DNA of 60,829 bases from Deltaproteobacteria bacterium (GTDB lineage: Bacteria; Desulfobacterota; GWC2-55-46): NCBI GenBank assembly GCA_016234855.1, contig JACRNO010000057.1:1-60829 (forward strand), read 5' to 3'. This document shows, piece after piece, positions 51,728 through 60,754 of the stretch. The translations under genes were made by a program, and so were the position numbers. The notes below the pieces were generated by a model, which saw nothing but the letters and a program-made list of their open reading frames with translations, was not told the origin of the DNA and did not search any database. The first letter of the stretch is position 1. Each line of letters begins with the position of its first letter.

Positions 51728-52390
51728 TCAACTACCCCTGATGCCGGGTCTGCGCCCCCTGTCAGCCCAGCCCCCGAATATTATCAGGAGCGCCTGCGCC
51801 AGGCCCACATAGGCGACGACCGTTGCGTTCGGCGGCACGGAGCCTGCAAACTGTACTGCGTAAATAATGACGAGCACCCCGGCGAACGCCCATATCCCGT
51901 ACCTGCCGATAGCGTTAATCGGCCGCGTCGTGCCAAGATAAAGCGACAACCCGACCGCGAAAATCAGACCCTCGACAAGGGCCGTTGCCCATGGATGGTT
52001 CCACAGCCCCATGCCGGCAAAGCTCGCGTTGGAGATGCCGATTGGCAGGTCCGGCTTATGGACTATGGCGTCAAGTAGCCAGTGACTGAGAACCCCGGCT
52101 CCCAACGCGAGCGCCGTATAAAAACGCCCCTTTAAAAGGCGGCAGATTACAAAAAGAGATACTGCCCAGAATACCGTTGCAAGGAGGCTGTGCGTAAACG
52201 GATAATACTCGAATACCAGCGGCGTAACCCTTGTCGCGCCCGGCGTTATCGTCACCCGCTCGATGCCGAGGAGTATGAAGACCGGCCAGATGATATCGAG
52301 CCAGAGCGCGGCGAGAAGGAGCGTGCCAAGGGATGTATTGGGCGCAAACCGCTTCAAGGCAAGCCCTGCGCCGTAGTGACCTATGAACAT
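51728..52390 (-). CDS. DUF457-like membrane protein (metal-dependent hydrolase family)
   Basis: 220 residues from the ATG at 52390 (M-F-I-G-H-Y-G-A-G-L-A-L-K); a longer frame to 52453 has no support. Five or six membrane helices. The start H-Y, the H in F-T-H-S-L-L and H-W-L-L-D-A match the conserved His/Asp of the YdjM/DUF457 group, annotated as membrane-bound hydrolases without proven substrate. Lies between lptF and the lptG remnant. Confidence 0.75.
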   Translation of the reverse strand: MFIGHYGAGLALKRFAPNTSLGTLLLAALWLDIIWPVFILLGIERVTITPGATRVTPLVFEYYPFTHSLLATVFWAVSLFVICRLLKGRFYTALALGAGVLSHWLLDAIVHKPDLPIGISNASFAGMGLWNHPWATALVEGLIFAVGLSLYLGTTRPINAIGRYGIWAFAGVLVIIYAVQFAGSVPPNATVVAYVGLAQALLIIFGGWADRGRRPGIRGS

Positions 52391-52455
52391 GAGATTCGTC
52401 CCCTGAGATGATATCCCGGCCGTGTTATTTAACTGCGCCCGTGGCAATGGCAAAG

Positions 52456-53586
52456 CTAACGTCCTGAAATAAACCTCGGCAAGAGCGGCGCGTCCTTTGC
52501 CGCCCTGAAGAATATATACGCGCCAGCCAGGAAAAAGATAATCGTCGAGGCCCAGACGGCAAGCACCGGGTTTATACTCGAATGCTCGCCAAGCGCCTCG
52601 AACGCGGTCGAGGCGACATAATAGAGGAGCACCACGCCGAGCGCGATGGTAAAGCCGGTAAACCTCGTGCCGCGCACCTTCTGTATGCCGAGCGGCACGC
52701 CCATGAGCGCGAAAAGGAGGACCGAGACCGGCAGGACGAAACGCTTATGCATATCGATGATTATGCCTGCAGGGTCTTCCCCGCGCGAGCGCATATCAGC
52801 CGCCTTCATCGCAAGCTCTCCTGCGTAGAGTTCGCGGTTCGTCCTTGAGGCCAGCATGGTCTCCGGACTTCCCGTATCGAGTTCGACCATATAGGTCGAG
52901 AAGGCGGCGATGTTATAATAGCCTTTCTCCGCGCTCTGCCTGTGCACGGCCCCGTCGTAGAGCTTCAGGTATACCGAAGAGCCGTTCTCGGGCGCGGCCA
53001 TGACCCCGCGCGCGGCAAAAAAGGTATTCGGCTCGCCGCCCTTCGTCTCCTCGGCGATGAATATGCCCTCCATCTCCCCGGTGCCCGGGGTCACGTGGTC
53101 GACATAGAGCGTCAGCCCCTTGAACCTGTCGTAGAAGGTCTTCTCCTCTACGCCGGAGACGAGCGCCTGCTTTGATGCGTCAAAAACCAGCCTCTTGAGG
53201 CTCAGATTGCCCCACGGAAAGGCATACAGGGTCACGAACAGGGCGCAGACGCTCACGACCGCGGCAACGGCCATAACCGGCTTCATCAGGGTAAAGAGGC
53301 TCATGCCAGAGGCCTTCATCGCGGTCAGCTCGCTGTCAGACGAAAGGCGCGTAAACGCGGCGAGCACCGCCACAAGAAAGGAAATCGGTATCGTATAGAT
53401 GAGAAACGACGGAATGACCGAGGCCACAAAGCGGGCGAGGAAGGGCACACCGGCCCCGTAGACCACGGCGAGCTCGACGAGCTTGACGACCTTGCTGAGG
53501 AGGGCGGTAGCCGTGAAGATGCCAAGGCTTAAAAGGAAAGGGACAATGATTTCTTTAAAGACGTATCGCGTCAGGATACCCGGCAT
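52456..53586 (-). CDS. lptF: LPS export ABC permease LptF
   Basis: 376 residues. Three N-terminal helices (about 10-30, 55-75, 95-115), a periplasmic jellyroll domain (about 125-265) and three C-terminal helices. Opening L-T-R-Y-V-F-K-E-I and S-D-S-E-L-T-A-M-K-A-S-G near 80 (coupling helix) are typical. With LptB and LptG it drives LPS from the inner membrane. Intact, in contrast to the lptG downstream. Confidence 0.92.
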   Translation of the reverse strand: MPGILTRYVFKEIIVPFLLSLGIFTATALLSKVVKLVELAVVYGAGVPFLARFVASVIPSFLIYTIPISFLVAVLAAFTRLSSDSELTAMKASGMSLFTLMKPVMAVAAVVSVCALFVTLYAFPWGNLSLKRLVFDASKQALVSGVEEKTFYDRFKGLTLYVDHVTPGTGEMEGIFIAEETKGGEPNTFFAARGVMAAPENGSSVYLKLYDGAVHRQSAEKGYYNIAAFSTYMVELDTGSPETMLASRTNRELYAGELAMKAADMRSRGEDPAGIIIDMHKRFVLPVSVLLFALMGVPLGIQKVRGTRFTGFTIALGVVLLYYVASTAFEALGEHSSINPVLAVWASTIIFFLAGAYIFFRAAKDAPLLPRFISGR

Positions 53587-53805
53587 TTGATAATCATACT
53601 ATAAAGCCGGGGCTCTCACAACATGGTTTTACATCTATCTGTCCTGCTATCCCTGTGAGACCCGCCTTGCCCATAGCGTGTGCGCTGCCGCCTCAGCCTT
53701 TGCCGCCAAAGGCTCGCATCCCGCGTCATCAGTTTGTCAGTAATACGAAAAATAATCACGGGGAATTGCGTTTAACTATCCATCCTGTTAACTTAAATTT
53801 TATAG

Positions 53806-53841
53806 TTGCCAATTTATGTAGTCAGGTATATACTACGTGAA
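53806..53841 (+). promoter_or_regulatory. Leaderless promoter of XRE regulator
   Basis: TTGCCA (53806-53811), 17-bp spacer, TATACT (53829-53834), then 6 bases to the ATG at 53841. GTATATAC (53826-53833) is a palindrome across the -10 box, flanked by GTAG and CTAC (19-bp inverted layout), a likely autoregulatory site. Confidence 0.65.
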
Positions 53842-54203
53842 TGCTAAGCAAAGAAGAGATACTCGGCCGCCTGAGGACGCTGCGAGAGGCACGGTCGCTC
53901 CTTCAGGAACACGTGGCCAGAAGCCTCGGCATAGACCGCACCACATACGTCCGCAAGGAGAAGGGGCATATCCCGATAACCACCGAAGAATGGTTAAAGC
54001 TCGCGCAGGCGATGCAGGCCGATCCGGCGTACTTCTTCGGCACACCGGAGGCGATTGAAAAGGATAGCAAGGACGCCTTTGACGAAGATGACCTGTTGAG
54101 GCTCTACAGGTCGTTGAACCACGAAGAACGCTTGAGGTTCGTCTGCGGCATAAGAGAGGCCGTCCGGAAGATGCGGCAGCAGACGGCGCAGGACGCCCTT
54201 TGA
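53841..54203 (+). CDS. XRE-family HTH transcriptional regulator
   Basis: 120 residues. HTH at about 9-60 (L-R-E-A-R-S-L-L-Q-E-H-V-A-R-S-L-G-I-D-R-T-T-Y-V-R-K-E-K-G split over two helices), followed by an acidic linker and a C-terminal helix with E-E-R-L-R-F. Small single-domain repressor type. No target evident; no toxin partner adjacent. A shorter overlapping frame is only its shadow. Confidence 0.8.
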   Translation: MLSKEEILGRLRTLREARSLLQEHVARSLGIDRTTYVRKEKGHIPITTEEWLKLAQAMQADPAYFFGTPEAIEKDSKDAFDEDDLLRLYRSLNHEERLRFVCGIREAVRKMRQQTAQDAL

Positions 54204-54323
54204 GAGCGGCGGGCCGCGCCGCTTGCAAGGCCCGGCTCTACACAGAGCAGCTATCTTACGCCGAGAGGTCTTGACATTTGCACTCCGGTCTGTTACTTCT
54301 TAATGTGTACGGAGGTAACGTCC

Positions 54324-54632
54324 ATGAAACCTCGAATGAAGAGATACGCCGTTGGCGCAGTCGCCCTGGGCCTCGCCATTTACGGGGTCTTCGGCAGCGG
54401 CGAGCTGCTTGACCTCTTGCGCGCGCAGAAAGAGCGCGACACCGTCCTCGACGAGATAAAACGCATCGAGGCGGACAACTCCGGCCTTGACGAGAAGGTT
54501 CGCCTCCTTAAGACCGACAGACGTTACATCGCCCACGTGGCGAGGGTCGAACTCGGCATGATAGGCAAAGACGAGATAGTCTACAGGGTCAAGACCCCCG
54601 GCGGCGACGCCGGCCAGAAGCCCGCACGCTAA
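54324..54632 (+). CDS. FtsB/DivIC-like septum formation protein
   Basis: 102 residues from ATG 54324, chosen for the GGAGGT 7 bases upstream. One membrane helix (about 8-25), then a coiled coil (L-L-R-A-Q-K-E-R-D-T-V-L-D-E-I) and the family's I-A-R-x-E-L-G-M-I-like end (V-A-R-V-E-L-G-M-I-G-K-D-E-I). FtsB-type proteins join FtsL and FtsQ at the septum. TTGACA at 54271-54276 may be its -35 box. Confidence 0.85.
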   Translation: MKPRMKRYAVGAVALGLAIYGVFGSGELLDLLRAQKERDTVLDEIKRIEADNSGLDEKVRLLKTDRRYIAHVARVELGMIGKDEIVYRVKTPGGDAGQKPAR

Positions 54633-54674
54633 CCCGCACCGGCGCAACGACTCTCAACGCACACCCTGCGAGAT

Positions 54675-55508
54675 ATGATGAAAAAGGCCCTTAAGCTTGC
54701 CGGCATACAGATGACCTGCGCGCCCGAGACCGGGAAGAACCTTGCAAAGGCCGCAAGCCTCATCGAGATAGCAGCCGGCGAGGGCGCAGGGCTCGTTGCC
54801 ATGCCGCAACTATTCTCCACCCAATGGTTTCCCGCCACCATCGACAAGGCCCGCTTCTCGCTTGCCGAGACCGGGGACGGCCCCACCGTCACAGCGCTGC
54901 GCGAGTTGGCCGCAAGGCTCGGCGTGGTCGTCGTCGCGCCCATATACGAGGAAGACCGCGGCACACGCTTTAACACCGCGTTTGTCATAGACGCCGACGG
55001 TACGATTGCGGGCAAGTACAGGAAGATGCACGTCCCTGCGCTCCCCCTGTGGGAAGAGAAGACCTACTTCAGCCCCGGAGACCTCGGCTTTCAGGTCTTC
55101 AAGACCAGGGTGGCGAATATCGGCGTGCAGATATGCTGGGACGTCTTCTTCCCCGAGGGCGCGCGCATACTGGCCCTCGGCGGGGCGGAAATCATCGTCG
55201 CGCCCACTGCCTCGGCCTTCATGCACTCTGCAGCGCGATGGGAGCGCGCCATAGCCGCCTCGGCGCAGAGTAACGGCCTCTTTATCCTGCGCGTCAACCG
55301 CACGGGCGCGGAGGCGCATCAGGAGTTCTACGGCAGGAGTTTTTGCATGGGGCCTGACGGCGAACTCGTCTCTCCACCGTCCGGCGGACAGGACGGGGTC
55401 GTGCTCGTGGACATCGACCTCGGCGCCATCGCGGATGCGCGATGCGACTGGACGTTTTTAAAGGACAGAAGGCCTGAAGAATACACGGAGATAACGCAGA
55501 AAAAATGA
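54675..55508 (+). CDS. Nitrilase-superfamily protein lacking the catalytic Glu
   Basis: 277 residues, carbon-nitrogen hydrolase fold closest to N-carbamoylputrescine amidase. The active Lys (K117 in K-Y-R-K-M-H) and Cys (C154 in V-Q-I-C-W-D) are present, but the expected Glu is Gln: A-M-P-Q-L-F, Q45, codon CAA at 54807, one base from GAA. Such a change would normally abolish hydrolysis. It could be a pseudoenzyme, a transferase variant or a mutation. Overlaps argS by 4 bases. Confidence 0.8.
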   Translation: MMKKALKLAGIQMTCAPETGKNLAKAASLIEIAAGEGAGLVAMPQLFSTQWFPATIDKARFSLAETGDGPTVTALRELAARLGVVVVAPIYEEDRGTRFNTAFVIDADGTIAGKYRKMHVPALPLWEEKTYFSPGDLGFQVFKTRVANIGVQICWDVFFPEGARILALGGAEIIVAPTASAFMHSAARWERAIAASAQSNGLFILRVNRTGAEAHQEFYGRSFCMGPDGELVSPPSGGQDGVVLVDIDLGAIADARCDWTFLKDRRPEEYTEITQKK

Positions 55509-57223
55509 AATCGCGCCACAACATCAAGGAGATCATAAACTCGGCGGTTCAGGCCGCCAGGGCCGAAGGCCTTATCAAGATCGGGACGCTGCCGGATATC
55601 GTAATCGAAAAATCACGCAAGGACGAGTTCGGGGACTTTGCCACGAATATCGCCATGGTCCTCGCCCCGCTTGAAAAACGCCCGCCGCGCGAGGTCGCCG
55701 CCATTATCGCCGCTAAGATTCAGGATGCGAAAGAGACCACCGGAGTCCCGCTCGTGAAAAAGTGCGAGGTCGCGGGCCCCGGGTTCATAAATATATTTCT
55801 CATGGAGACCTACTGGCTCTCCATACTCAGGGATATACTCGATAAGGGCGAGGCGTTCGGCAGGTCTGAGGCAGGCGCAGGCAAGAAGGTCTTGCTTGAG
55901 TTCGTCAGCGCCAACCCCACCGGACCGCTCCACATAGGCCACGGCAGGGGCGCGGCAGTGGGAGACGCAACCGCCCGCATAATGGCCGCGGCCGGATATG
56001 CAGTAACAAAAGAATTTTACATAAACGACATCGGCAAGCAGGTCTTGACGCTCGGCAGATCGGTCTATATCCGCTACCTTCAACTGCTTGGCAAAAAGAT
56101 TGAGCTGCCAGAAGACTCTTACAAGGGCGAGTATATAAAAGACGTTGCCATTGAATTCCGCAAAGAGAACGGCGACAATTTCAATAACGGGATATTGGAT
56201 ATTCAGGGTAATAACCGGCAGATTGAGCTTCTTCAGCCTTTCATAGATTTCGCAAAGAAACGTCTGCTTGACGATATCAAGACCGACCTTGCCGCATTCG
56301 GCGTAGCCTTCGACAACTGGTTCAGCGAGGCCTCACTTTACAAGCCTGAAAACATCGTAGACAAAGCCATCGAGACGCTGAAAAAGGACGGGTTCGCGCG
56401 CGAGGAAGACGGCGCACTCTGGCTGAAGACCATGGAGCTTGCGAACGACGACAAGGACAGGGTCTTAGTCAAGGCGGACGGGTCAAAGACCTATCTGGCC
56501 TCTGACGTGGCTTATCATAATGAAAAGGCCAAACGCGGGTTTGACATCCTCATAAACGTCTGGGGCGCGGACCACCACGGGTACGAGGCGCGGATACGCG
56601 CGGCTCTGAAGGCATTCGGCCATGACCCCACCATCCTGAAGATAATCTTCATCCAACTCGTCGCGCTCCTGCGTAACGGCGCTCCCGTTGCCATGGGCAA
56701 ACGCGAGGGCGAGTTCGTCACTCTCAGGCAGGTCATGGACGAGGTCGGCGCGGACGCCTGCCGTTTCTTCTTCCTCATGCGTAAGGCGGACGCGCAACTC
56801 GACTTCGATCTTGAATTGGCCAAAAGCCAGGCCCCTGAAAACCCGGTCTACTACGTCCAGTACTGCCATGCGCGCATCAGGTCGATTATAGACTATGCGA
56901 AAGAGCAAGGCGTGAACGTGCCCGCAGACACCGAGGACGAGGCGCTTGCGCTGCTCACGAGCAAGGACGATATCGACCTTATAAAACACCTTGCGCTCTT
57001 TGAGGAGGTCGTCGAGAAGAGCGCCTTAGCCATGGAGCCGCACCGCGTGACATATTACCTCACCGAGCTTGCGGGCATCTTCCACCCGTACTACAACCGT
57101 AACCGCATCGTCACGGACGACGCCGGGCTTACGGCCGGCCGCCTCTTATTGTGCACGGCAACCGCACAGGTCATCAAAAACGGGCTGGGCCTGCTCGGGG
57201 TATCCGCACCGGACAAAATGTAG
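55505..57223 (+). CDS. argS: Arginyl-tRNA synthetase
   Basis: 572 residues, class I. N-terminal additional domain (1-110), H-I-G-H-G-R-G motif near 140 after A-N-P-T-G-P-L, M-G-K-R-E-G in the KMSK position near 400, and the C-terminal anticodon helix bundle ending at the characteristic M. Coupled by ATGA to the nitrilase-like gene. Confidence 0.96.
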   Translation: MKSRHNIKEIINSAVQAARAEGLIKIGTLPDIVIEKSRKDEFGDFATNIAMVLAPLEKRPPREVAAIIAAKIQDAKETTGVPLVKKCEVAGPGFINIFLMETYWLSILRDILDKGEAFGRSEAGAGKKVLLEFVSANPTGPLHIGHGRGAAVGDATARIMAAAGYAVTKEFYINDIGKQVLTLGRSVYIRYLQLLGKKIELPEDSYKGEYIKDVAIEFRKENGDNFNNGILDIQGNNRQIELLQPFIDFAKKRLLDDIKTDLAAFGVAFDNWFSEASLYKPENIVDKAIETLKKDGFAREEDGALWLKTMELANDDKDRVLVKADGSKTYLASDVAYHNEKAKRGFDILINVWGADHHGYEARIRAALKAFGHDPTILKIIFIQLVALLRNGAPVAMGKREGEFVTLRQVMDEVGADACRFFFLMRKADAQLDFDLELAKSQAPENPVYYVQYCHARIRSIIDYAKEQGVNVPADTEDEALALLTSKDDIDLIKHLALFEEVVEKSALAMEPHRVTYYLTELAGIFHPYYNRNRIVTDDAGLTAGRLLLCTATAQVIKNGLGLLGVSAPDKM

Positions 57224-57265
57224 GGAAGGTTTTTGCGCCGCGCCCAAATCCATTTCCAAGACTTC

Positions 57266-57346
57266 GTAGCGCAGACCTTCAGGTCTGCATTCCTGCCGCA
57301 GCCTGCCGTTGCAAAAAAGGGCTGCAGGGCTAACGCCCTGCGCTAC
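57266..57346. repeat. GTAGCGC-variant paired hairpin element
   Basis: 81 bp from GTAGCGC to GCGCTAC, hairpins GCAGACCTTCAGGTCTGC and GCAGGGCTAACGCCCTGC. Second example of the G:C variant. Confidence 0.8.
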
Positions 57347-57384
57347 CCGTCATTATCCGGCACGCGCCGTTTGCGGAGAAAAAA

Positions 57385-57813
57385 ATGAGCAAAGAATCCA
57401 TACTCGCCCTTGTCACGGCCATTGTCTGGGGGGTTGCCCCTGCCCTTGAAAAGACCGGGCTAAACGGCAGAATCGAGCCGTTTACCGGCGTGGTCGTCCG
57501 CACCATACCCATCGTTATACTGGCGGTCGTGGGCATGTTCACTATCGGCAAGGTGAGCGACCTTCAGAATATCGACCTGCGGAGCGCCGCTTTCGTGGCC
57601 GGTGGCGGCATTGCCGCCGGGTTCGTCGGTCAGTTCGCCTTCTACTCGGCCCTGAAGACCGGGCAGGCCTCTGTGGTCGTGCCTCTGGCCGCGACCTATC
57701 CGCTCTTTGCGCTCCTCATCTCCATCTTCTTCCTCGGCGAGACGATTACATGGCCAAAGGCCGTTGGCGCATGCCTCGTGGTCGGCGGCGTGGTGCTGCT
57801 TTCCAGGGTATAG
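57385..57813 (+). CDS. EamA-family small membrane protein
   Basis: 142 residues, a single EamA/DMT half with five predicted helices (about 5-22, 35-55, 70-90, 100-118, 122-140) and the family ending G-A-C-L-V-V-G-G-V-V-L-L. Half-size members work as dimers, often as metabolite or drug exporters. GGAGAAAA ribosome site. The stop lies in a hairpin CCAGGGT/ACCCTGG (57803-57820) shared with the converging gene. Confidence 0.85.
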   Translation: MSKESILALVTAIVWGVAPALEKTGLNGRIEPFTGVVVRTIPIVILAVVGMFTIGKVSDLQNIDLRSAAFVAGGGIAAGFVGQFAFYSALKTGQASVVVPLAATYPLFALLISIFFLGETITWPKAVGACLVVGGVVLLSRV

Positions 57814-57824
57814 ACCCTGGCCTG

Positions 57825-58943
57825 CTATCCTTTAAGCCCGGCCTTGAACTCCATCATCTTCATTATGTCCCTTCGCGATATCACCCCTACGAGCAGGCCC
57901 GCCTCCACCACCAAAAGCCTGCCTGCGCCTTCATTGAACATCCTCAGGAGCGCGTCGAGCGCCGGAGAGTCAGGCGCAAGCATCTTCTCAGGGTCGATAC
58001 TCATCATCACGTCGGCCACGCGCGTCGAAGGCCACCTGTCTCTGGGCAGCTCGCGTATGGGCGCAAGCATCAGAAGCCCCTTAGGCCGGCCCATTGAAAC
58101 GACCGGAAAGCTCGCATAGTGGTGCGTCAGGAAATACCCGTCAACCGCCTCGGCTACGCTTACGTTTTCGTCGATGGTCACCACGTCAGTCGACATGAGG
58201 TCTTTCACCTTCACGCCTTCGAGCGCCTGTTTGATGAGAAGCTGCTCATAGCCGGAGCCCGCTGCCTGCTGCAGAAAGACACCTATGAATATCGACCACA
58301 GGCCCGCGATGTTGCCCGTAAGTATCTGCACCGCGCCGAAGATAATCAGGAGCAAGGCAAAGCCCTTGCCCGCGGCGCTGGCCGCGCGCGTTGCGGCGGC
58401 GAGATTGCCGCTCATGCGCCACCAGACGGCGCGAAGCACCCTGCCACCGTCGAGCGGAAAGCCGGGTATCATGTTAAAGACGACGAGGACGATATTTATC
58501 ATCGCGAGATACGAGAGGATGGCCGCAACCAACGGGTTTACCGCATTGCCAACGAGGCGCGCGGCAAGCCAGAACGCCCCGGCGAGAACAACGCTTGCGA
58601 ACGGCCCGGCAAGCGCAATCTTGAGCTCCGCCATAGGGTCTTGCGGCTCGCCGGAAAGATGCGCCACGCCGCCGAAGATGAAGAGCGTTATCTCGTCAAC
58701 CCTGACCCCGAGCCTGTTGGAGACATACGAATGCGAGAGTTCGTGCGCGAGGACGCAGGCAAAAAGGAGAAAGGACGAAATCACCCCCATGACGACATAT
58801 GCGGCCCTGTCAAAGCCCGGATGCCTCGCAGGGAAGTATCCGAAGGCGAGGCTCCACGCAAAAAAGACGAATACGACAAACCACGTGTAGTCTATCGTTA
58901 TCCTTATCCCGAATATCGTTCCAACCCTGAATCCGCGCGCCAT
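57825..58943 (-). CDS. Site-2 protease family (M50) with CBS pair
   Basis: 372 residues. Intramembrane zinc protease: H-E-L-S-H near 67, and the second ligand motif G-F-P-L-D-G-G-R near 165, within about six helices; then two CBS domains at about 240-365 ([17 protein letters not shown]). CBS modules usually sense adenine nucleotides. Substrate unknown; candidates are membrane anti-sigma factors or signal-peptide remnants. Convergent with the EamA gene. Confidence 0.9.
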   Translation of the reverse strand: MARGFRVGTIFGIRITIDYTWFVVFVFFAWSLAFGYFPARHPGFDRAAYVVMGVISSFLLFACVLAHELSHSYVSNRLGVRVDEITLFIFGGVAHLSGEPQDPMAELKIALAGPFASVVLAGAFWLAARLVGNAVNPLVAAILSYLAMINIVLVVFNMIPGFPLDGGRVLRAVWWRMSGNLAAATRAASAAGKGFALLLIIFGAVQILTGNIAGLWSIFIGVFLQQAAGSGYEQLLIKQALEGVKVKDLMSTDVVTIDENVSVAEAVDGYFLTHHYASFPVVSMGRPKGLLMLAPIRELPRDRWPSTRVADVMMSIDPEKMLAPDSPALDALLRMFNEGAGRLLVVEAGLLVGVISRRDIMKMMEFKAGLKG

Positions 58944-59164
58944 TGTCCACTCACCTCCGCATCCCCGCGATTCGCAGCGCGAGGATTAATCATCACCCAG
59001 GCTGCGCCAAACCCTCGCGCCGCCGTCTTCCTCCGCCATGCCGCCGTCTTTACGCCCGACGCCGGGACGGCCAATCAGTCCCCCCGTCTCCTATTCTGAT
59101 TTTAGCATAAGTCAGACCGGCGCGCGCGTTACCGGACTTGTCATAGGGCGCGTTACAGGATAAG
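58944..59164. other. Gap before ABC exporter genes
   Basis: Mostly GC-rich sequence with no frame or clear repeat. At its right end TTGTCA (59138-59143), 17 bp and TAAGAT (59161-59166) make a possible promoter whose start would fall at the second Met codon (59174) of the ABC ATPase. Confidence 0.4.
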
Positions 59165-59896
59165 ATGATTGATATGAAGCCTCTTGTGGAAGTGCGCGGA
59201 CTGACCAAGTCCTTTAACGGCATAAAGGCGGTGGACGATATCTCCTTCGAGGTCTACGAGGGCGAGATACTGGGGCTTATCGGGCCTAACGGCGCGGGCA
59301 AGACCACGACCCTGCAGATGCTCCTCGACCTGACCACACCGACCTCCGGGGAGATACGGATATTCGGACTGGAGCTTGCGTCGAACAGGGCGCTGATACT
59401 CGGCCAGGTCAACTTCTCGTCGTCGTATATCTCGCTCCCGCACTCCCTGACCGTGCGTGAGAACCTCAAGATATTCGCAAGGCTCTACGCCGTGGCCGAA
59501 CCCGGCGAGCGCATCGCCGAGCTTACAACGGCCTTTGAGATAACCGATCTGCTCGACGTGCCCGTACGAAGGCTCTCGTCCGGCCAGATAACCCGCGTCT
59601 GCCTTACCAAGGCCCTGCTCAACGACCCGCGGATACTCTTCCTCGACGAGCCCACGGCCTCGCTCGACCCGGACATAGCGGACAAGACTCGCGCGATGCT
59701 CAAGCGGATAAAGGCCGAACGCGGCCTGTCGATACTATACTCGTCGCACAATATGCAGGAGATGGAGGATATCTCCGACAGGGTCATATTCATGGACTCG
59801 GGCCGCATCATCGCCTCAGGGAGGCCGTCCGAGATAAAGGAAAAATTCGGCGGGGCCTCGCTTGAAGAGGTTTTTCTGAAGGTCGCGCGCAGATGA
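59165..59896 (+). CDS. ABC-2 type exporter ATPase
   Basis: 243 residues; ATG 59165 follows AGGATAAG, while ATG 59174 (M-K-P-L-V-E-V) would match a leaderless start. Walker A G-P-N-G-A-G-K-T-T near 40, signature L-S-S-G-Q (Ser in place of the first Gly), Walker B I-L-F-L-D-E-P. Pairs with the permease that overlaps it by 4 bases. Similar pairs export polysaccharide, drugs or lipids; substrate unknown. Confidence 0.92.
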   Translation: MIDMKPLVEVRGLTKSFNGIKAVDDISFEVYEGEILGLIGPNGAGKTTTLQMLLDLTTPTSGEIRIFGLELASNRALILGQVNFSSSYISLPHSLTVRENLKIFARLYAVAEPGERIAELTTAFEITDLLDVPVRRLSSGQITRVCLTKALLNDPRILFLDEPTASLDPDIADKTRAMLKRIKAERGLSILYSSHNMQEMEDISDRVIFMDSGRIIASGRPSEIKEKFGGASLEEVFLKVARR

Positions 59897-60678
59897 AACT
59901 ATCGAGGGTATTCGCATACGCGATACGGCACATATACCTCTACAAGCGGAGCTTCCCGAGGCTCATGGAGGTCTTCTACTGGCCGCTCCTCGACCTCCTG
60001 CTCTGGGGGTTCGTCACCGTCTACCTTGCAAAAAACGCCGTGCCGGGCTTCGTCGCCTTCTTTGTCGGCGCGCTGATACTGTGGGACATGCTCTTTCGGA
60101 GCCAGCAGGGCATCTCCGTCTCGTTCCTCGAGGACGTCTGGTCGCGTAACCTCCTGAACATCTTCGTAAGCCCCATGAGCGCGGTCGAATACGTCGCATC
60201 CCTCATGGTCATAAGCGTCGTAAAGCTCCTGCTCACCTCGACCGTGATGATAACCCTTGCGTGGGTATTGTATTCGTACAACATCTTCCACTTCGGCATC
60301 CTGCTCGTCCCGTTCATCGCCAACCTCGTCATAATGGGCTGGGCCATCGGCATAGTCACCACCGCTCTGATACTCAGGTTCGGCCAGGAGACCGAGGTCC
60401 TTGCATGGGGTGTGGCGCTCTTCTTCCAGCCCATATCAGCGGTCTTCTACCCGGTCTCGGTCCTACCGCCGCCGCTTAACACCATCGCCCGGTTTACGCC
60501 CTCGGCCCACGTCTTCGAGGGGATGCGCGCCGTAATCAACACAGGGACGTTCCCGGCCAACGAACTCATCTGGGCCGCCTGCCTCAACCTCGCCTACGTC
60601 ACCTTTGCCGTCGCATTCTTCTCATGGAACTTCCGCGTGGTGAAAAGAAAAGGTCTGCTGGTAAAGATAGGCGAGTAA
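59893..60678 (+). CDS. ABC-2 type exporter permease
   Basis: 261 residues, six helices in the ABC-2 arrangement, with the family's closing P-A-N-E-L-I-W then two last helices. ATGA overlap with the ATPase gene makes the pair translationally coupled. Resembles the NodJ/YadH-like group; the substrate cannot be deduced. Confidence 0.9.
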   Translation: MKLSRVFAYAIRHIYLYKRSFPRLMEVFYWPLLDLLLWGFVTVYLAKNAVPGFVAFFVGALILWDMLFRSQQGISVSFLEDVWSRNLLNIFVSPMSAVEYVASLMVISVVKLLLTSTVMITLAWVLYSYNIFHFGILLVPFIANLVIMGWAIGIVTTALILRFGQETEVLAWGVALFFQPISAVFYPVSVLPPPLNTIARFTPSAHVFEGMRAVINTGTFPANELIWAACLNLAYVTFAVAFFSWNFRVVKRKGLLVKIGE

Positions 60679-60754
60679 GACGGCGCATCCGTTGTACATG
60701 CTCAGTAATTAGGTAACTCTTTTGGTAGAATGAAGCAAGCCAAAGGAGGTATTC

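Noticed and set aside
53837-54058. 73-codon frame overlapping the XRE regulator
   Set aside because: Starts 4 bases earlier in another frame; no HTH pattern, while the 120-residue frame has one.
54204-54303. tRNA-like sequence between the XRE gene and ftsB-like gene
   Set aside because: GC-rich pairing is possible but no cloverleaf with a T-loop GTTCRANNC and CCA-end could be drawn.
58119-59099. 326-codon plus-strand open frame opposite the M50 protease
   Set aside because: Antisense to a clear protease with intact motifs; its own translation has no recognisable pattern.
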